Source: Mycobacteroides franklinii (GTDB taxonomy: Bacteria; Actinomycetota; Actinomycetes; Mycobacteriales; Mycobacteriaceae). Taken from it: a DNA stretch of 64,000 nucleotides. This document shows positions 17,738-27,044 of the stretch, one piece after another; the stretch's first letter is position 1; the number at the start of each line of letters is the position of its first letter. The stretch covers positions 434,001-498,000 of the forward strand of contig NZ_MAFQ01000005.1 of NCBI RefSeq assembly GCF_002013895.1. Reading direction: 5' to 3'. A program made the translations under genes and the position numbers. The notes beneath the pieces were generated by a model. The model was given only the letters and a program-made list of their open reading frames with translations, was not told the origin of the DNA and did no database searches.

Positions 17738-17766
17738 ATCCGAGCCGGGCGAGGTTGGATGTAGGC

Positions 17767-18522
17767 ATGTCCAACGATCTCGCTGCCAAGGCCGCCCTGC
17801 TGAAGTCTCTGCATGTTCCCGGTGATCCGGTATTTCTGCCGACGGTGTGGGATGCGTGGTCGGCCAAGCTGGCCGCGGATGCCGGATTCGCTGCGTTGAC
17901 GGTGGGCTCGCATCCGCTGGCCGATTCCGTGGGCAAGCCGGATGCGGAGGGCATGTCGTTCGACGATGTGGTGGCGCGGGTCTCGCAGATCACGGCGGCG
18001 GTGGATCTGCCGGTGTCGGTGGATATCGAGTCCGGCTATGCGCAGACGCCGCAGCGTCTCATCGAAGGACTGATCGAAGCGGGCGCCGTCGGCCTGAACA
18101 TCGAGGACTCCGTGCACAGCGAGGGCGGACGGATTCGTGAGCCCCAAGAGCATGCGGATCTTGTTGCCGCGCTTCGGGTTGCGGCCGACCAGGCGGGTGT
18201 CCCGGTGGTGATCAATGCGCGCACCGACATCCTCCTTCGGCAGATCGGCGACGAGTCGGATCGGGTGGATCGGGCCATCGCGCGACTGAAGCTGGCCGCT
18301 GAGGCGGGCGCCGACTCCCTGTATCCGGTGGGTCGCCATGAGCCGGATGTGCAGCGGCGCTTGACATCTGAACTGCCTCTTCCGGTGAACGCCATCGCGC
18401 TCCCGGACGTTGACGATCCGGCGTCGTTTGGCCCGCTGGGCGTCGGCCGGATCAGCTTCGGACCGTTCCTTCAGCGAGCGCTGTCGACGCGGGCCGAGGA
18501 GATCCTCGGACGCTGGCGTTAG
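17767..18522 (+). CDS. Isocitrate lyase/PEP mutase superfamily protein
   Basis: The 251-residue TIM-barrel protein starts [20 protein letters not shown]. It shows [20 protein letters not shown], the metal-binding DIESGY near residue 84, IEDS near 112 and NARTDILL near 155. It lacks the long catalytic KKCGH loop of true isocitrate lyases and matches the shorter group (Rv1998c-like) whose members lyse or rearrange small 2-oxoacid-type substrates. The activity is undetermined. It starts 30 bases after the GntR gene and could be transcribed with it. It converges with oxyR, overlapping by four bases. Confidence 0.82.
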   Translation: MSNDLAAKAALLKSLHVPGDPVFLPTVWDAWSAKLAADAGFAALTVGSHPLADSVGKPDAEGMSFDDVVARVSQITAAVDLPVSVDIESGYAQTPQRLIEGLIEAGAVGLNIEDSVHSEGGRIREPQEHADLVAALRVAADQAGVPVVINARTDILLRQIGDESDRVDRAIARLKLAAEAGADSLYPVGRHEPDVQRRLTSELPLPVNAIALPDVDDPASFGPLGVGRISFGPFLQRALSTRAEEILGRWR

Positions 18523-19457
18523 GCCATATCGGCCGTCACCGGGTGTACCGCCGAGACCAACTGTGTGAGCAGTTCCGCGAGGCGATGATAGGCGTCTTCG
18601 CGCCCACTGGTCGCCCGGTACACCAAACCGATCCGGCGGCCAGGCACCGGATCTGCGAAGGTGGCCGTGGCCAGTCCGCCGCTCGCGGTTTCCGCCGTGA
18701 CGGCGGTGCCGGGGATCAGGGTGACCCCGAGACCGCCCTCGACACATTGCACGGCAGTGGCCAGGGAGGCGGCGCGCGTGTGGCCGAGATCGGGGCGCAC
18801 ACCGGCAAGCTGGCACACCTCCAGGGCCTGATCGCGTAGACAATGGCCCTCGTCCAGCAACAACAACGGCATGTCGGCAAGCACCGCGGGATCGACGGCG
18901 CGGCTGCCTGCGAGTGGATGTCCGGACGGCAGGGCGAGGACGAAGTCCTCCCGGTACATGGGAATCTCCGCCATCCCGGGAGTTTGCGCGGGCAAGGCCA
19001 TGACCGCGACGTCCAGTGACCCGTCGGCCAGGGATCGCAGTAGCCGTCCGGTCTGGTCCTCGGTGACCCGCAGTGACATCTCGGGGAACTCGCGGGCCAG
19101 ACCGCTGAGCATCATGGGCAGCACGTAGGGCGCCACTGTGGGGATCAGGCCCAGTCGCAGCGTCTGCGCAAAAGGGTCGCGCACGCCGCTTGCCGCAGAG
19201 GTGAATTCGTCCACCGCGGTCAGCGCGGCGATGGCCTTCTCCAGGAGCGCCTCGCCCTCGGGGGTGAGCAGCACCTTGCGGGTGTTGCGTTCAACAAGCC
19301 GCACGCCGAGCCCTTCTTCGAGCATGGACAGGGCCTGCGAAAGCGAGGGCTGGCTCACGCCAAGCTCGGCGGCCGCGCTGCCGAAATGGCGTTTACGTGC
19401 GATAGCCACAAAAGCGCGCAGACCGACCACTGTCGGCTGATAACTACGATCGGACAT
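18519..19457 (-). CDS. oxyR: OxyR, LysR-type peroxide-sensing regulator
   Basis: Starting at 19457 ([20 protein letters not shown]) the protein has 312 residues. The helix-turn-helix lies at residues 22-65 ([23 protein letters not shown]). The redox Cys pair is intact: C206 and C215 in [12 protein letters not shown], the same nine-residue spacing as the E. coli OxyR peroxide switch. It activates peroxide defence after forming a disulfide. It is divergent from ahpC. In M. tuberculosis this gene is decayed; here the frame is complete, so inducible AhpCD is expected. Confidence 0.93.
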   Translation of the reverse strand: MSDRSYQPTVVGLRAFVAIARKRHFGSAAAELGVSQPSLSQALSMLEEGLGVRLVERNTRKVLLTPEGEALLEKAIAALTAVDEFTSAASGVRDPFAQTLRLGLIPTVAPYVLPMMLSGLAREFPEMSLRVTEDQTGRLLRSLADGSLDVAVMALPAQTPGMAEIPMYREDFVLALPSGHPLAGSRAVDPAVLADMPLLLLDEGHCLRDQALEVCQLAGVRPDLGHTRAASLATAVQCVEGGLGVTLIPGTAVTAETASGGLATATFADPVPGRRIGLVYRATSGREDAYHRLAELLTQLVSAVHPVTADMA

Positions 19458-19565
19458 ACCTATTAATATAGTGCCAACAATCACGTTTTGTTTTGGACGA
19501 GTTTCCGGCACGATGGTGCCAGTAAGCATTCAGTGAATATTTGACGGAACACATGAAGGAGAATC
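19458..19565. promoter_or_regulatory. oxyR-ahpC divergent promoter
   Basis: This 108-base interval separates oxyR from ahpC. Next to the oxyR start is the near-perfect palindrome CTATTAATATAG (19460-19471), whose CTAT/ATAG half-sites resemble OxyR contacts. The ahpC ribosome site AAGGAGA is at 19556-19562, ahead of the GTG at 19566. No convincing sigma-factor hexamers were assigned by eye. Confidence 0.55.
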
Positions 19566-20153
19566 GTGACTCTGCGGACCATCGGCGATGAATTCCCGGC
19601 CTACAACCTGACTGCGGTCATCGGCGGCGATCTGTCGAAGGTGAACGCGCAGCAGCCCGACGACTACTTCACCACTGTCACCAGCGACGACCACCCCGGC
19701 AAGTGGCGTGTGATCTTCTTCTGGCCCAAGGACTTCACCTTTGTGTGCCCCACCGAGATCGCCGCGTTCGGCCGTCTGAACGACGAGTTCGCCGACCGCG
19801 ACACCCAGGTGCTGGGCGCCTCCGTGGACAACGAGTTCGTGCACTTCCAGTGGCGCGCTCAGCACGAAGACCTCAAGACGCTCCCGTTCCCGATGCTCAG
19901 CGACCTCAAGCGCGAGCTGGCCGAGGCCGCGGGCGTGCTGAACTCCGATGGTGTCGCCGACCGCGCCACCTTCATTGTCGACCCCGACAACATCATCCAG
20001 TTCGTCTCTGTCACAGCCGGTTCTGTGGGCCGCAATGTCGAAGAGGTACTCCGTGTGCTGGACGCACTGCAGTCCGACGAGCTGTGCGCCTGCAACTGGC
20101 GCAAGGGTGACCCGACCATCGATGCGGGCGAGCTGATGAGCGCGGGCGTCTGA
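19566..20153 (+). CDS. ahpC: Alkyl hydroperoxide reductase subunit AhpC
   Basis: This 195-residue typical 2-Cys peroxiredoxin reduces peroxides and peroxynitrite in the cytosol. The peroxidatic Cys is C61 in FTFVCPTE; C174 and C176 in DELCACNW provide the resolving Cys and the extra Cys found in mycobacterial AhpC. The GTG start has AAGGAGA four bases upstream. ahpD follows one base after its stop, and oxyR is divergent, the standard mycobacterial arrangement. Confidence 0.96.
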   Translation: MTLRTIGDEFPAYNLTAVIGGDLSKVNAQQPDDYFTTVTSDDHPGKWRVIFFWPKDFTFVCPTEIAAFGRLNDEFADRDTQVLGASVDNEFVHFQWRAQHEDLKTLPFPMLSDLKRELAEAAGVLNSDGVADRATFIVDPDNIIQFVSVTAGSVGRNVEEVLRVLDALQSDELCACNWRKGDPTIDAGELMSAGV

Positions 20154-20154
20154 C

Positions 20155-20682
20155 ATGGGTATTGACAACCTGAAGGAAGCGCTGCCGGAGTACGCCAAGG
20201 ACCTCAAGCTCAACCTGGGTACGGTCGCCCGTGGCACCGTGCTGTCCCCGAGCCAGCTCTGGGGCACCCTCGTCGCCACGGCGGCTGCCACCCGGAACGA
20301 GCAGGTGTTCAAGGAGATTCGCGACGAGGCAGCGGGCATCCTGGCCCCCGAGGCCCTTGATGCGGCGTTGGGCGCCGCGTCCATCATGGCGATGACCAAC
20401 GTGTTCTACCGCGGTCGTGGTTTCCTCGATGGCGCCTATGACGACCTGCGCCCGGGGCTGCGGATGAACATTATCGGTAACCCCGGTGTTGACAAGGCCG
20501 AGTTCGAGCTGTGGTCCTTCGCGGTGTCGACCATCAACGGCTGCCACTTCTGCGTCGGTTCGCACGAGAAGGTGCTGCGTGAGGCCGGACTGACCCGCGA
20601 GCAGGTGCTCGAGGCCCTCAAGATCGCGGCGATTGTTGCCGGTGTCGCACAGGCGCTGGCCACGGTGCCCGCGCTCGTCTAA
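20155..20682 (+). CDS. ahpD: Alkyl hydroperoxide reductase AhpD
   Basis: The 175-residue protein regenerates AhpC through a CXXC site, accepting electrons from the lipoamide-containing dihydrolipoamide acyltransferase/dehydrogenase system. The active centre is C130-H-F-C133 with H137 ([10 protein letters not shown]), identical in numbering to M. tuberculosis AhpD. It starts immediately after the ahpC stop, so the two are translated from one message that ends at the strong hairpin at 20691-20728. Confidence 0.96.
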   Translation: MGIDNLKEALPEYAKDLKLNLGTVARGTVLSPSQLWGTLVATAAATRNEQVFKEIRDEAAGILAPEALDAALGAASIMAMTNVFYRGRGFLDGAYDDLRPGLRMNIIGNPGVDKAEFELWSFAVSTINGCHFCVGSHEKVLREAGLTREQVLEALKIAAIVAGVAQALATVPALV

Positions 20683-20690
20683 GTAACGTC

Positions 20691-20728
20691 ACAAAGGCCG
20701 CCTGCATGAGTGTGCAGGCGGCCTTTGT
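20691..20728. terminator. Bidirectional intrinsic terminator-like hairpin
   Basis: ACAAAGGCCGCCTGCA (20691-20706) pairs perfectly with TGCAGGCGGCCTTTGT (20713-20728) across a 6-base loop. It sits eight bases after the ahpD stop and 13 bases from the stop of the convergent isochorismatase-like gene, so it can serve both. The T-rich tail is short (CTTTGT), as is common in mycobacteria. Confidence 0.85.
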
Positions 20729-20741
20729 CGTACCGGGATGG

Positions 20742-21470
20742 TTACGAATTGTTCAGTGCACTCAGCGCTGACTGTGTGGTCAGGATTCTCGCCGTGCGCT
20801 CCGCGCACCAGGCCAGCGCCTGGTCGTGTCCCGTGGAGGTGTAGTCCGCGACGGCGTCGGAGACGATGAATGCCTGGATGTCGTTCTGGACGGCATCGGT
20901 GGACGTAGCGGTGATCCCCGAAAAGGCGTAGACGCCCACGATGATCAGTTGGTCCCGGTCGGTGTTGCGCAGGATCTCCAGGAGATCGGAACGGAAGAAC
21001 TCGCTGTACTTCCATTTGGTAAGAACGGTATCGGCGGCCGTCGGTCCGAGCGGATCGACGATGGCCCGCTCGGCGTCATCGTCCGGCATGCCGGGACCGT
21101 AGAGCTGGCCGAAGAGCCCGCGTTGCTCTTTCGTCATGCCCCCGGGTTGTGCTGAGTAGTACACCGGTACCTGGTGCGCATGCGCGGTATCGAGCAGGCT
21201 CTTGATGTTCTCGAGCACTGTCGCGATGGGATCAGACTGCGGCGCATACGCCTTGATGAAGTAGTGCTGCATGTCGTGGACCAGCAGCACTGCGCGATCC
21301 GGTTCGAGCGTCCAGGGCGCGCTGGTGGCCGGCACGTGGATTGCGCTGAACGGGTATGTGATTGACCCGGTAGGCCGGACGTCGGCATGTGCGCTCCCGG
21401 GCACGGCGAGAGCCAGTGCTGCGGCCGGTAATGCCACAGAGCTCGAACGAAGGAAGGTGCGTCTACGCAT
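20742..21470 (-). CDS. Tat-exported isochorismatase-like hydrolase (PhzD-like site)
   Basis: The start at 21470 gives MRRRTFLRSSSVALPAAALA, a twin-arginine signal with cleavage expected after AHA near residue 29. The mature part is an isochorismatase-fold domain: catalytic Asp in VLLVHDMQHYF, Lys in TKWKYSEFF, and GVYAFSGITATSTDA, where the usual Cys is absent. DMQ.YF, GVYA and the DAVADYT..GH end match the EntB/PhzD branch, which cleaves the isochorismate enol-ether; PhzD also lacks the Cys. Export of such an enzyme is unusual. No siderophore or phenazine genes are adjacent. Confidence 0.8.
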   Translation of the reverse strand: MRRRTFLRSSSVALPAAALALAVPGSAHADVRPTGSITYPFSAIHVPATSAPWTLEPDRAVLLVHDMQHYFIKAYAPQSDPIATVLENIKSLLDTAHAHQVPVYYSAQPGGMTKEQRGLFGQLYGPGMPDDDAERAIVDPLGPTAADTVLTKWKYSEFFRSDLLEILRNTDRDQLIIVGVYAFSGITATSTDAVQNDIQAFIVSDAVADYTSTGHDQALAWCAERTARILTTQSALSALNNS

Positions 21471-21558
21471 CGGGCTACTCTCCCACTTGAACGCGGGTAG
21501 TGGGAATGGCAAGGAACACACGACGGGTCGGGGCGAGGCTAGGAGACCGGCGTACGCC

Positions 21559-24500
21559 TCACTCTGTCCAGACATCCTCGACATAGCGATCGGCTTCGAC
21601 GAGTTCGATGAGCCAGTCTCGGGCCTGGGACTCGTCCGCGCCGGTGTGTTCCCGGTAGATGTGTAAGAACGCATCTCGGACGGCGGGGGCCATCTTGCCG
21701 CCATCGCCACAGACATATACATGCGTCTGTTTGGCGGGATCGCCGAGCAGATCCCAGATGTCGTCCGCGTCGGCGGCAATCCGGTCTTGTACGTACTTGA
21801 CGCCGTTCTCGGATACGCGGGAGAACGCCGGGCGCATCTGGACCGCACCGGACCGCTCCGCGGCCTCGAACTCCTCGCGGAAGAGATAGTCCACCTCGGG
21901 GTGTCGAATGCCGAAGAAGCACAGTGCCGGGGCGAACGGCTCACCGGCGTCCAGCGCCGCCAGCCGGTCACCGACAAAGCCACGGAACGGTGCGACCCCG
22001 GTACCGGCGCTGACGAGGATGACATTCCGGGAGGGGGCGGCCCCTGCCCGGAACGCTTGTCGGGCTTGGTCAACCCGGGCCCGGATATGTTGTCCCGGTA
22101 AGACGTTGGCCAGATAGTTGGAGGCGACCCCCTGGAAATCTCCGAACCCTGATCTCGCTGGGGCGTCGAGCACGCTGACGACCAGCTCGACGACTCTCGG
22201 ACTTTGCCGGTTTGAGGAGGCTATCGAATAGTGCCGTGGGGTCATCGGTTCGAACAGTTCAAGCAGCTCGGCCCGTGACAACTTGGTGGCGGGGAACTCC
22301 AGCAGACACCCTGCGATGCCGAGCGAGCGAGTTTCCGGATGAGCGGCGAGCGCCTCCAGCGCGGCCCGTTCCGGTGGGCAAGGGTTCGCCGCCGCCAGTC
22401 GAAGCAGTTGAGTTCTCGTGGCCGGTTTGCGTAGCTCCAGGAAATGGGTCAGTAACTCCCGCACGCTGACCTCGCGATCCAGGGCGATGGCCCGACGGGT
22501 GCTGCGCCGGGCATTGACCGATATCCGCCGGTCGAGTACGAGACCGAGGAGTTCAGCGGCCTTGTCCACTAACTCGGGCTGGTTGTCCGCGAGGACGGTG
22601 AGATGATCGCCTGTGCGGTAATCGATGTCGGCGGGCAGTGCGATACGTACCAGCCGCTTCGCCTGCCCCAGAGAATTGTCGGCGCTGACTAATTCACGGT
22701 TGTCCAGGACGGTCATCGGCACCACCTCGAACCGGGCATCGATCGCCGCCGTCACGGGCCCGTCGATGGCGCGCAGTTCGTAAAGGGGCGCCTCGAGCGG
22801 GACGGTGGAGGCATCCGCGCCGGTGACACCGCCCAACGAAGTCCACAGGGCTTGCGAAAATGCCTCGACGGTGCCCGCGAAATCGCCGGAAGTGTCTGCT
22901 TCACCTCGAGGGAGGATCGGTGCGCCGCCGTATGCGGCGAGACCTTCGTCGATCCTCCTGGGTATTGCTTGGTAGGTCTCAGCCCAGTTCCGGTCGCCGA
23001 TTCCGAGGACTGCGTAGCGCAACCCGTTGTCCGGGTGAGGTTTTACGCTATCGAGCCAGGCGAGAAACTGCCGGGCGTCGTCGGTCGGTTGACCGTTGTA
23101 GGACGCGGCGACCACGACCATCGCGCCCTCGGTGGGTAGGGCTTCTACCGCGTCATCCAGGGGAGCGACGGTCGTCCGGTATCCAAGATCGGAGGCTTCC
23201 TCGGCCAGTTGGTGTGCCAGTGCCCGGCAGGTGCCGAGATTTGAGCCATGGAAGACGGTCAGTGTCGATCCCGGCGCGGCGGTGGCCGTCGGTTGGCGCG
23301 TCTCGTGCGGTGCGACGGTAGCGGCGGCGGCTGACTCATGCCGGCGGTCCTGGGAAGTGCGTCGCGCCAAGCCAACTCGGAAGCCGACGGGTTTCCGAAT
23401 GAGATCGCTGTGGGTGCGCAGCTGGTAATGCTCGGAGTCGATGAAGCGGTATCGGTGTACCAGTGTGGCGATCGCCATGGTCGCCTCGTGCAGTGCGAAC
23501 TGCCGTCCGATACAGGACCGGGCTCCGGTGCCGAAGGGTTTGAACAGGTTTACCGGCCGCCCGGCCGATCTTTCCGGTGAGAACCGGTCAGGATCGAAGA
23601 TCTCCACGTTGTCACCCCATTGCGGCTGCCGGTGCAACGAGGTGGTGAGGACGGTGACAACCTCGCCCTGCCGCACCGGATAACGCCCCGCGAGCATGGT
23701 GTCTTCCGTGGCCATGCGGTCGAATTCGCGGACCGGTGGCGAGAGCCTCAACGTCTCGTCCACGATTTGGCGGATGTAGCGAAGCTTGCCAATCTCGTCG
23801 AACGTGGGCGTGTGTTCATCGTCCGGCCCGAAAAGGCCGTCAACCTCCGCCTGGGCCCGATAAAGCACGGCAGGGTTCTTGACCAGGCTGTAGAGCGCGG
23901 TGGGCATCACGGTGGACGTGGTGTCCTGCCCGGCGATCAAGAATGTGAGGACCTGAGAGTGAATGCTGCTCAGTTCCAGTGCCGGTCCTGTCTCAGAACC
24001 AGGTGCGAGCATGAGCCCCAGCAGATTTTCATGCTCGGCGGCACCGTCGCCGTGCTGGGCGATGAGCTCGTCGATGAAGGTATGTAGTTTCTGCTGTTCC
24101 GCCGCGAACAGATCCTGGTCGCCGCCTCGCGGGGCCAGCATCTGTTGCAGCGCAAGGGCGAAGCTCAGCGGGACCGGCGCGAGCCCCTCTCGCTGATAGG
24201 AGTCGAACCGTGTCCCGAACCCGGCCAGCCCGACGGTGTCCATGGCCAGTTTTGCCAGATCCTCGGCGACATCCACAAACGGGCCGCCGGCGCACTCGTC
24301 CCAGCGGGCGAGGAGCTGGCGGTTGATATCGAGCATGGCGGGGTGATAGTTGCGCAGACCGCTGTAGCTGAAGCCGGGGAGCAAGACATCGTGGGCCTTC
24401 TGCCAATTCGGCTCGCCCGGGTAGGCAGTGAACAACCCGTCGCCAGCAAGGGGACGGAATCGATCCAATCGGTCGGTGATGCCCTTGATGAATCGGGTCT

Positions 24501-24744
24501 CGTCGCAGAGCTCCTCGACCAGATCCAGCGAACAGGCGTACAGCCGCCGTGAAACCCCGAAGTCCGCGTAGAAGAGCGGTCCGAACTCTTCGACAAGCAG
24601 ATCTGCGGGCAGTGCGTACGGTCGGCCAGGCAGCGGGCCGGATGGCAGTGTTCGTCCGTCGGCGCAGGGAATCCCGTCGATTTCCGGAGGGAGCGCGGGT
24701 GATGTGTATTCGCCCGTTTCCACCACTCGAATATCGCGGCTCAT
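21559..24744 (-). CDS. CYP102-type self-sufficient P450 fused to NADPH-P450 reductase
   Basis: The 1061-residue fusion has, in order, a P450 domain (residues 1-470), an FMN flavodoxin-like domain (about 495-640) and an FAD/NADPH reductase (660-1061). The P450 shows LIAGQDTTST in the I helix, the ExxR in DETLR and the haem loop FGTGARSCIGRQFA. The reductase shows HYSIASSNRQSP for FAD and SAGTGVAPFRGFVGDR for NADPH. The family (P450 BM3) hydroxylates fatty acids near the omega end. The FMN loop reads FHGSNLGTCRALA, with Asn-Leu where many have Ser/Thr-rich residues. No regulator is adjacent; palindromes precede the gene. Confidence 0.93.
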   Translation of the reverse strand: MSRDIRVVETGEYTSPALPPEIDGIPCADGRTLPSGPLPGRPYALPADLLVEEFGPLFYADFGVSRRLYACSLDLVEELCDETRFIKGITDRLDRFRPLAGDGLFTAYPGEPNWQKAHDVLLPGFSYSGLRNYHPAMLDINRQLLARWDECAGGPFVDVAEDLAKLAMDTVGLAGFGTRFDSYQREGLAPVPLSFALALQQMLAPRGGDQDLFAAEQQKLHTFIDELIAQHGDGAAEHENLLGLMLAPGSETGPALELSSIHSQVLTFLIAGQDTTSTVMPTALYSLVKNPAVLYRAQAEVDGLFGPDDEHTPTFDEIGKLRYIRQIVDETLRLSPPVREFDRMATEDTMLAGRYPVRQGEVVTVLTTSLHRQPQWGDNVEIFDPDRFSPERSAGRPVNLFKPFGTGARSCIGRQFALHEATMAIATLVHRYRFIDSEHYQLRTHSDLIRKPVGFRVGLARRTSQDRRHESAAAATVAPHETRQPTATAAPGSTLTVFHGSNLGTCRALAHQLAEEASDLGYRTTVAPLDDAVEALPTEGAMVVVAASYNGQPTDDARQFLAWLDSVKPHPDNGLRYAVLGIGDRNWAETYQAIPRRIDEGLAAYGGAPILPRGEADTSGDFAGTVEAFSQALWTSLGGVTGADASTVPLEAPLYELRAIDGPVTAAIDARFEVVPMTVLDNRELVSADNSLGQAKRLVRIALPADIDYRTGDHLTVLADNQPELVDKAAELLGLVLDRRISVNARRSTRRAIALDREVSVRELLTHFLELRKPATRTQLLRLAAANPCPPERAALEALAAHPETRSLGIAGCLLEFPATKLSRAELLELFEPMTPRHYSIASSNRQSPRVVELVVSVLDAPARSGFGDFQGVASNYLANVLPGQHIRARVDQARQAFRAGAAPSRNVILVSAGTGVAPFRGFVGDRLAALDAGEPFAPALCFFGIRHPEVDYLFREEFEAAERSGAVQMRPAFSRVSENGVKYVQDRIAADADDIWDLLGDPAKQTHVYVCGDGGKMAPAVRDAFLHIYREHTGADESQARDWLIELVEADRYVEDVWTE

Positions 24745-24770
24745 GTGTGTCCACCCTTCGTTTCCGGCGG

Positions 24771-24823
24771 TGTAGTCAAATGTCTACATCATGCGTCGAC
24801 CATCACTGTACACATATGACTAC
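24771..24823. promoter_or_regulatory. P450 promoter with palindromic repeats
   Basis: TGTAGTCAAATGTCTACA (24771-24788) is an 18-base imperfect palindrome with TGTAG/CTACA arms. A further half-site, CATATGACTAC (24813-24823), is the near inverse of GTAGTCAAATG. Both lie 27-80 bases upstream of the P450 ATG, where a TetR-type repressor of fatty-acid-inducible CYP102 genes would bind. The binding protein is not encoded next door. Confidence 0.5.
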
Positions 24824-24918
24824 GGCCCCCGGTGTGGCCCGGAACAGGGGGTGGTTCGATTGTCCTGCGCCTGGGCGTTCGCGCATGTGATACCGGTGAA
24901 ATCTCCTGGCGGGAGACG

Positions 24919-24940
24919 CCGGGTTTCGGGAAACTCCCGG
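24919..24940 (-). terminator. Possible hairpin after the cutinase gene
   Basis: CCGGGTTTC and GAAACTCCCGG can pair with a two-base bulge directly behind the cutinase stop. There is no T tract, so a terminator role is uncertain. Confidence 0.3.
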
Positions 24941-25693
24941 TTACGCGCTGGGTGAGCAGGTTGTGGTGTTGTCGGGGACCTGACCGTCGGGGCCTTTGCA
25001 GCGGTGTCCCAGTAGCGCGACCAGTCGCTGGACCACCGTCTCGGCCGCGCCGTCGGTCAGCTTGTCCTTGGCGTAAGTGGTGTGCGAGACGATGTCTCCG
25101 CCTTGTGGGTCGCAGAAGAAGTCGCCCGGGTTGCACACGTCAATCACCTTGTGCAGCAGGTCTTCACGGATCGAAGGGCTCTGGTCGACGCCGGGTGGCC
25201 GGACGTTCTTGGGATCCCCGAAGAGCACGATGGAGACGATGCGGTCTTCCAGTCCGGCAGGCAGGGGATTGGTGAAGGTGTAGGTCCCCGGCGGAGTGTT
25301 GCCCAACAGCACGTCCACCACCGCCGCTCCCTGGGCATACCCGCCGACGACGAATTTCATCTTCGGGCAGTCGGCGGCCGTCTTCTGGATGTGCTTACTC
25401 AGATCATCGGACCCCTTGCCGGCCTGGAGGAAGTCGATGCTCGCGGGGTAGTCGACCCCGTATGTGTCGATGCTCATTCCCTTGGCGCCCCGCAGCTGTT
25501 TCTTCACCGCATCGGTGAAGGACTTGCCGACATCCCCGAGTCCCGCCGGCTCGTTGGTACCGCGCGCGAATGCCAGGTCGATGTCGGCGCAGCTCGATGC
25601 GTGCGCCGGCGCCGGCGACTGCATTGCATAGCCGCCGAACAGGATGGGGAATGCAGCGACGGCAGAGGCCGCCCGACACATTGCGGTTCGCAC
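24941..25693 (-). CDS. Cutinase-like secreted protein, catalytic Ser replaced by Ala
   Basis: The 250-residue protein has a signal peptide (residues 1-32, ending AHA) and a mature cutinase fold that starts CADIDLAFARGTNEP. The other catalytic parts are present: an Asp in CNPGDFFCD (D191) and His in VSHTTYA (H204). The nucleophile motif, normally GYSQG, reads GYAQG: A120 is encoded by GCC at 25334-25336. As written it cannot act as a serine esterase. It could be a binding protein, or the site could be a sequencing error. Mycobacteria carry several Culp paralogues that act on cell-envelope lipids. Confidence 0.88.
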   Translation of the reverse strand: MRTAMCRAASAVAAFPILFGGYAMQSPAPAHASSCADIDLAFARGTNEPAGLGDVGKSFTDAVKKQLRGAKGMSIDTYGVDYPASIDFLQAGKGSDDLSKHIQKTAADCPKMKFVVGGYAQGAAVVDVLLGNTPPGTYTFTNPLPAGLEDRIVSIVLFGDPKNVRPPGVDQSPSIREDLLHKVIDVCNPGDFFCDPQGGDIVSHTTYAKDKLTDGAAETVVQRLVALLGHRCKGPDGQVPDNTTTCSPSA

Positions 25694-26048
25694 TCGCTAT
25701 GCCTTTCGTGGTGGACTGCGTGGACAATCGCGTTATTCGTCCAATCCAACGTACCGAGCGCCCGAATTGGCCACTCAGCGGATCAAATATGTGACGGGGT
25801 TGCGACACGGCCGAATTAGTGATGTTGCTCTCACCGGGATATGGTGCTGCGAAGCCGGTTCGAATATCGGGTCTGTAGCAAGCGGTTGCCCAGTTGTGGC
25901 GGCGGAAACAGGCATGGTGGCCCGTCCGGCGGTGGGGTGGGGTGGAAGTTGCCTGTCATGACTTGCAACATACGAGCACGTCAAGGCATTGCTCAGATAA
26001 GTTACCCTGTCCGTGGGCTCGGGGTTCCAACGCGAAAGACAAGGTGAA
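25694..26048. other. Intergenic region, no gene seen
   Basis: This 355-base stretch separates the divergent cutinase and desaturase genes. Frames that stay open on either strand lack coding character and ribosome sites. It must hold both promoters; I could not assign hexamers or operators with confidence. Confidence 0.5.
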
Positions 26049-27017
26049 ATGTCAAGAGAGTTGACCGACCTTGAGATGCTCAGCGAGTTGGAACCCGTTG
26101 CTGAAGCCAACCTCAACCGGCATTTGTCTGTGACCACGGAGTGGCATCCGCACGACTATGTTCCCTGGGATCAGGGTCGCAATTTCGCGCAAATGGGCGG
26201 CGAAGACTGGGATCCCGAGCAGTCGCAGCTGAGCGAGCTCGCAAAAGCGGCGATGATCACCAATTTGCTCACCGAGGACAACCTGCCGTCCTATCACCGT
26301 CAGGCAGCCAAATACTTCGGTCTGGATGGCGCCTGGGGGACCTGGGTGGGCCGCTGGACCGCCGAGGAGAACCGGCACGGCATCGTCATCCGCGATTACC
26401 TCGTCGTCACGCGTGGAGTGGATCCGGTGGCCCTGGAACGCGCACGCATGGAGCACATGACCGCGGGCTTCGACGCCACCGACGAAGAGGAATCGGTACA
26501 CAAGACCGATTTCCTGTTGTCGGTCGCTTACACCACGCTGCAGGAACTGGCGACCCGAGTCAGCCATCGCAACACCGGCAAAGTGTGTAATGACCCCGTC
26601 GCCGACCGGATGCTGCAGCGCGTGGCCGCCGACGAGAACCTGCACATGATCTTCTATCGCAATATGTGCAGTGCCGCACTGGATCTCGTTCCGGATCAGG
26701 CATTGGAAGCGATCGGCGCGGTGATCGAGAACTTCCGGATGCCCGGGCAGGGCATGCCCAACTTCCGTCGTAACGGCGTGCTGATGGCCAAGCACGGTAT
26801 CTACGACCCGCGTCAGCATCTCGAAGAGGTGGTCACGCCGAACCTCCGCAAGTGGCGCATTTTCGATCGCAACGATTTCAGCGCCAAGGGCGAAGCGCGT
26901 CGCGATCAGTTGGCCGCCTACGTGGAAGACCTGAAATGCCAAGTGGTCAAGTTCGAGGAACAGCGCGACCGCATGCTCGCCCGCGAAGCCAAGAAACGAG
27001 AAGCCCACGCCGGCTAG
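26049..27017 (+). CDS. desA1: Acyl-ACP desaturase (DesA1-type)
   Basis: The start at 26049 follows AAGGTGAA and gives a 322-residue protein beginning MSRELTDLEMLSELEPV. It is a soluble ferritin-like di-iron desaturase. The carboxylate/His ligands lie in NLLTEDNLPSYH, TAEENRHG and AADENLHMIFYR. Segments such as RWTAEENRHG, LATRVSHRNTGK and the C-terminal LRKWRIFDRNDF match mycobacterial DesA1 (Rv0824c), which introduces double bonds during mycolic acid synthesis and is essential in model mycobacteria. It appears monocistronic. Confidence 0.92.
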   Translation: MSRELTDLEMLSELEPVAEANLNRHLSVTTEWHPHDYVPWDQGRNFAQMGGEDWDPEQSQLSELAKAAMITNLLTEDNLPSYHRQAAKYFGLDGAWGTWVGRWTAEENRHGIVIRDYLVVTRGVDPVALERARMEHMTAGFDATDEEESVHKTDFLLSVAYTTLQELATRVSHRNTGKVCNDPVADRMLQRVAADENLHMIFYRNMCSAALDLVPDQALEAIGAVIENFRMPGQGMPNFRRNGVLMAKHGIYDPRQHLEEVVTPNLRKWRIFDRNDFSAKGEARRDQLAAYVEDLKCQVVKFEEQRDRMLAREAKKREAHAG

Positions 27018-27044
27018 CGCGGGCTCCTCGTCTGGCGTCTCGGA

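Noticed and set aside
21471..22073. Upstream extension of the isochorismatase-like frame to 443 residues
   Set aside because: It is the shadow of the P450 reductase; the Tat signal at 21470 defines the real start.
25644..26137. Open frames in the cutinase-desaturase gap
   Set aside because: Weak composition and no ribosome sites; the gap is needed for two divergent promoters.
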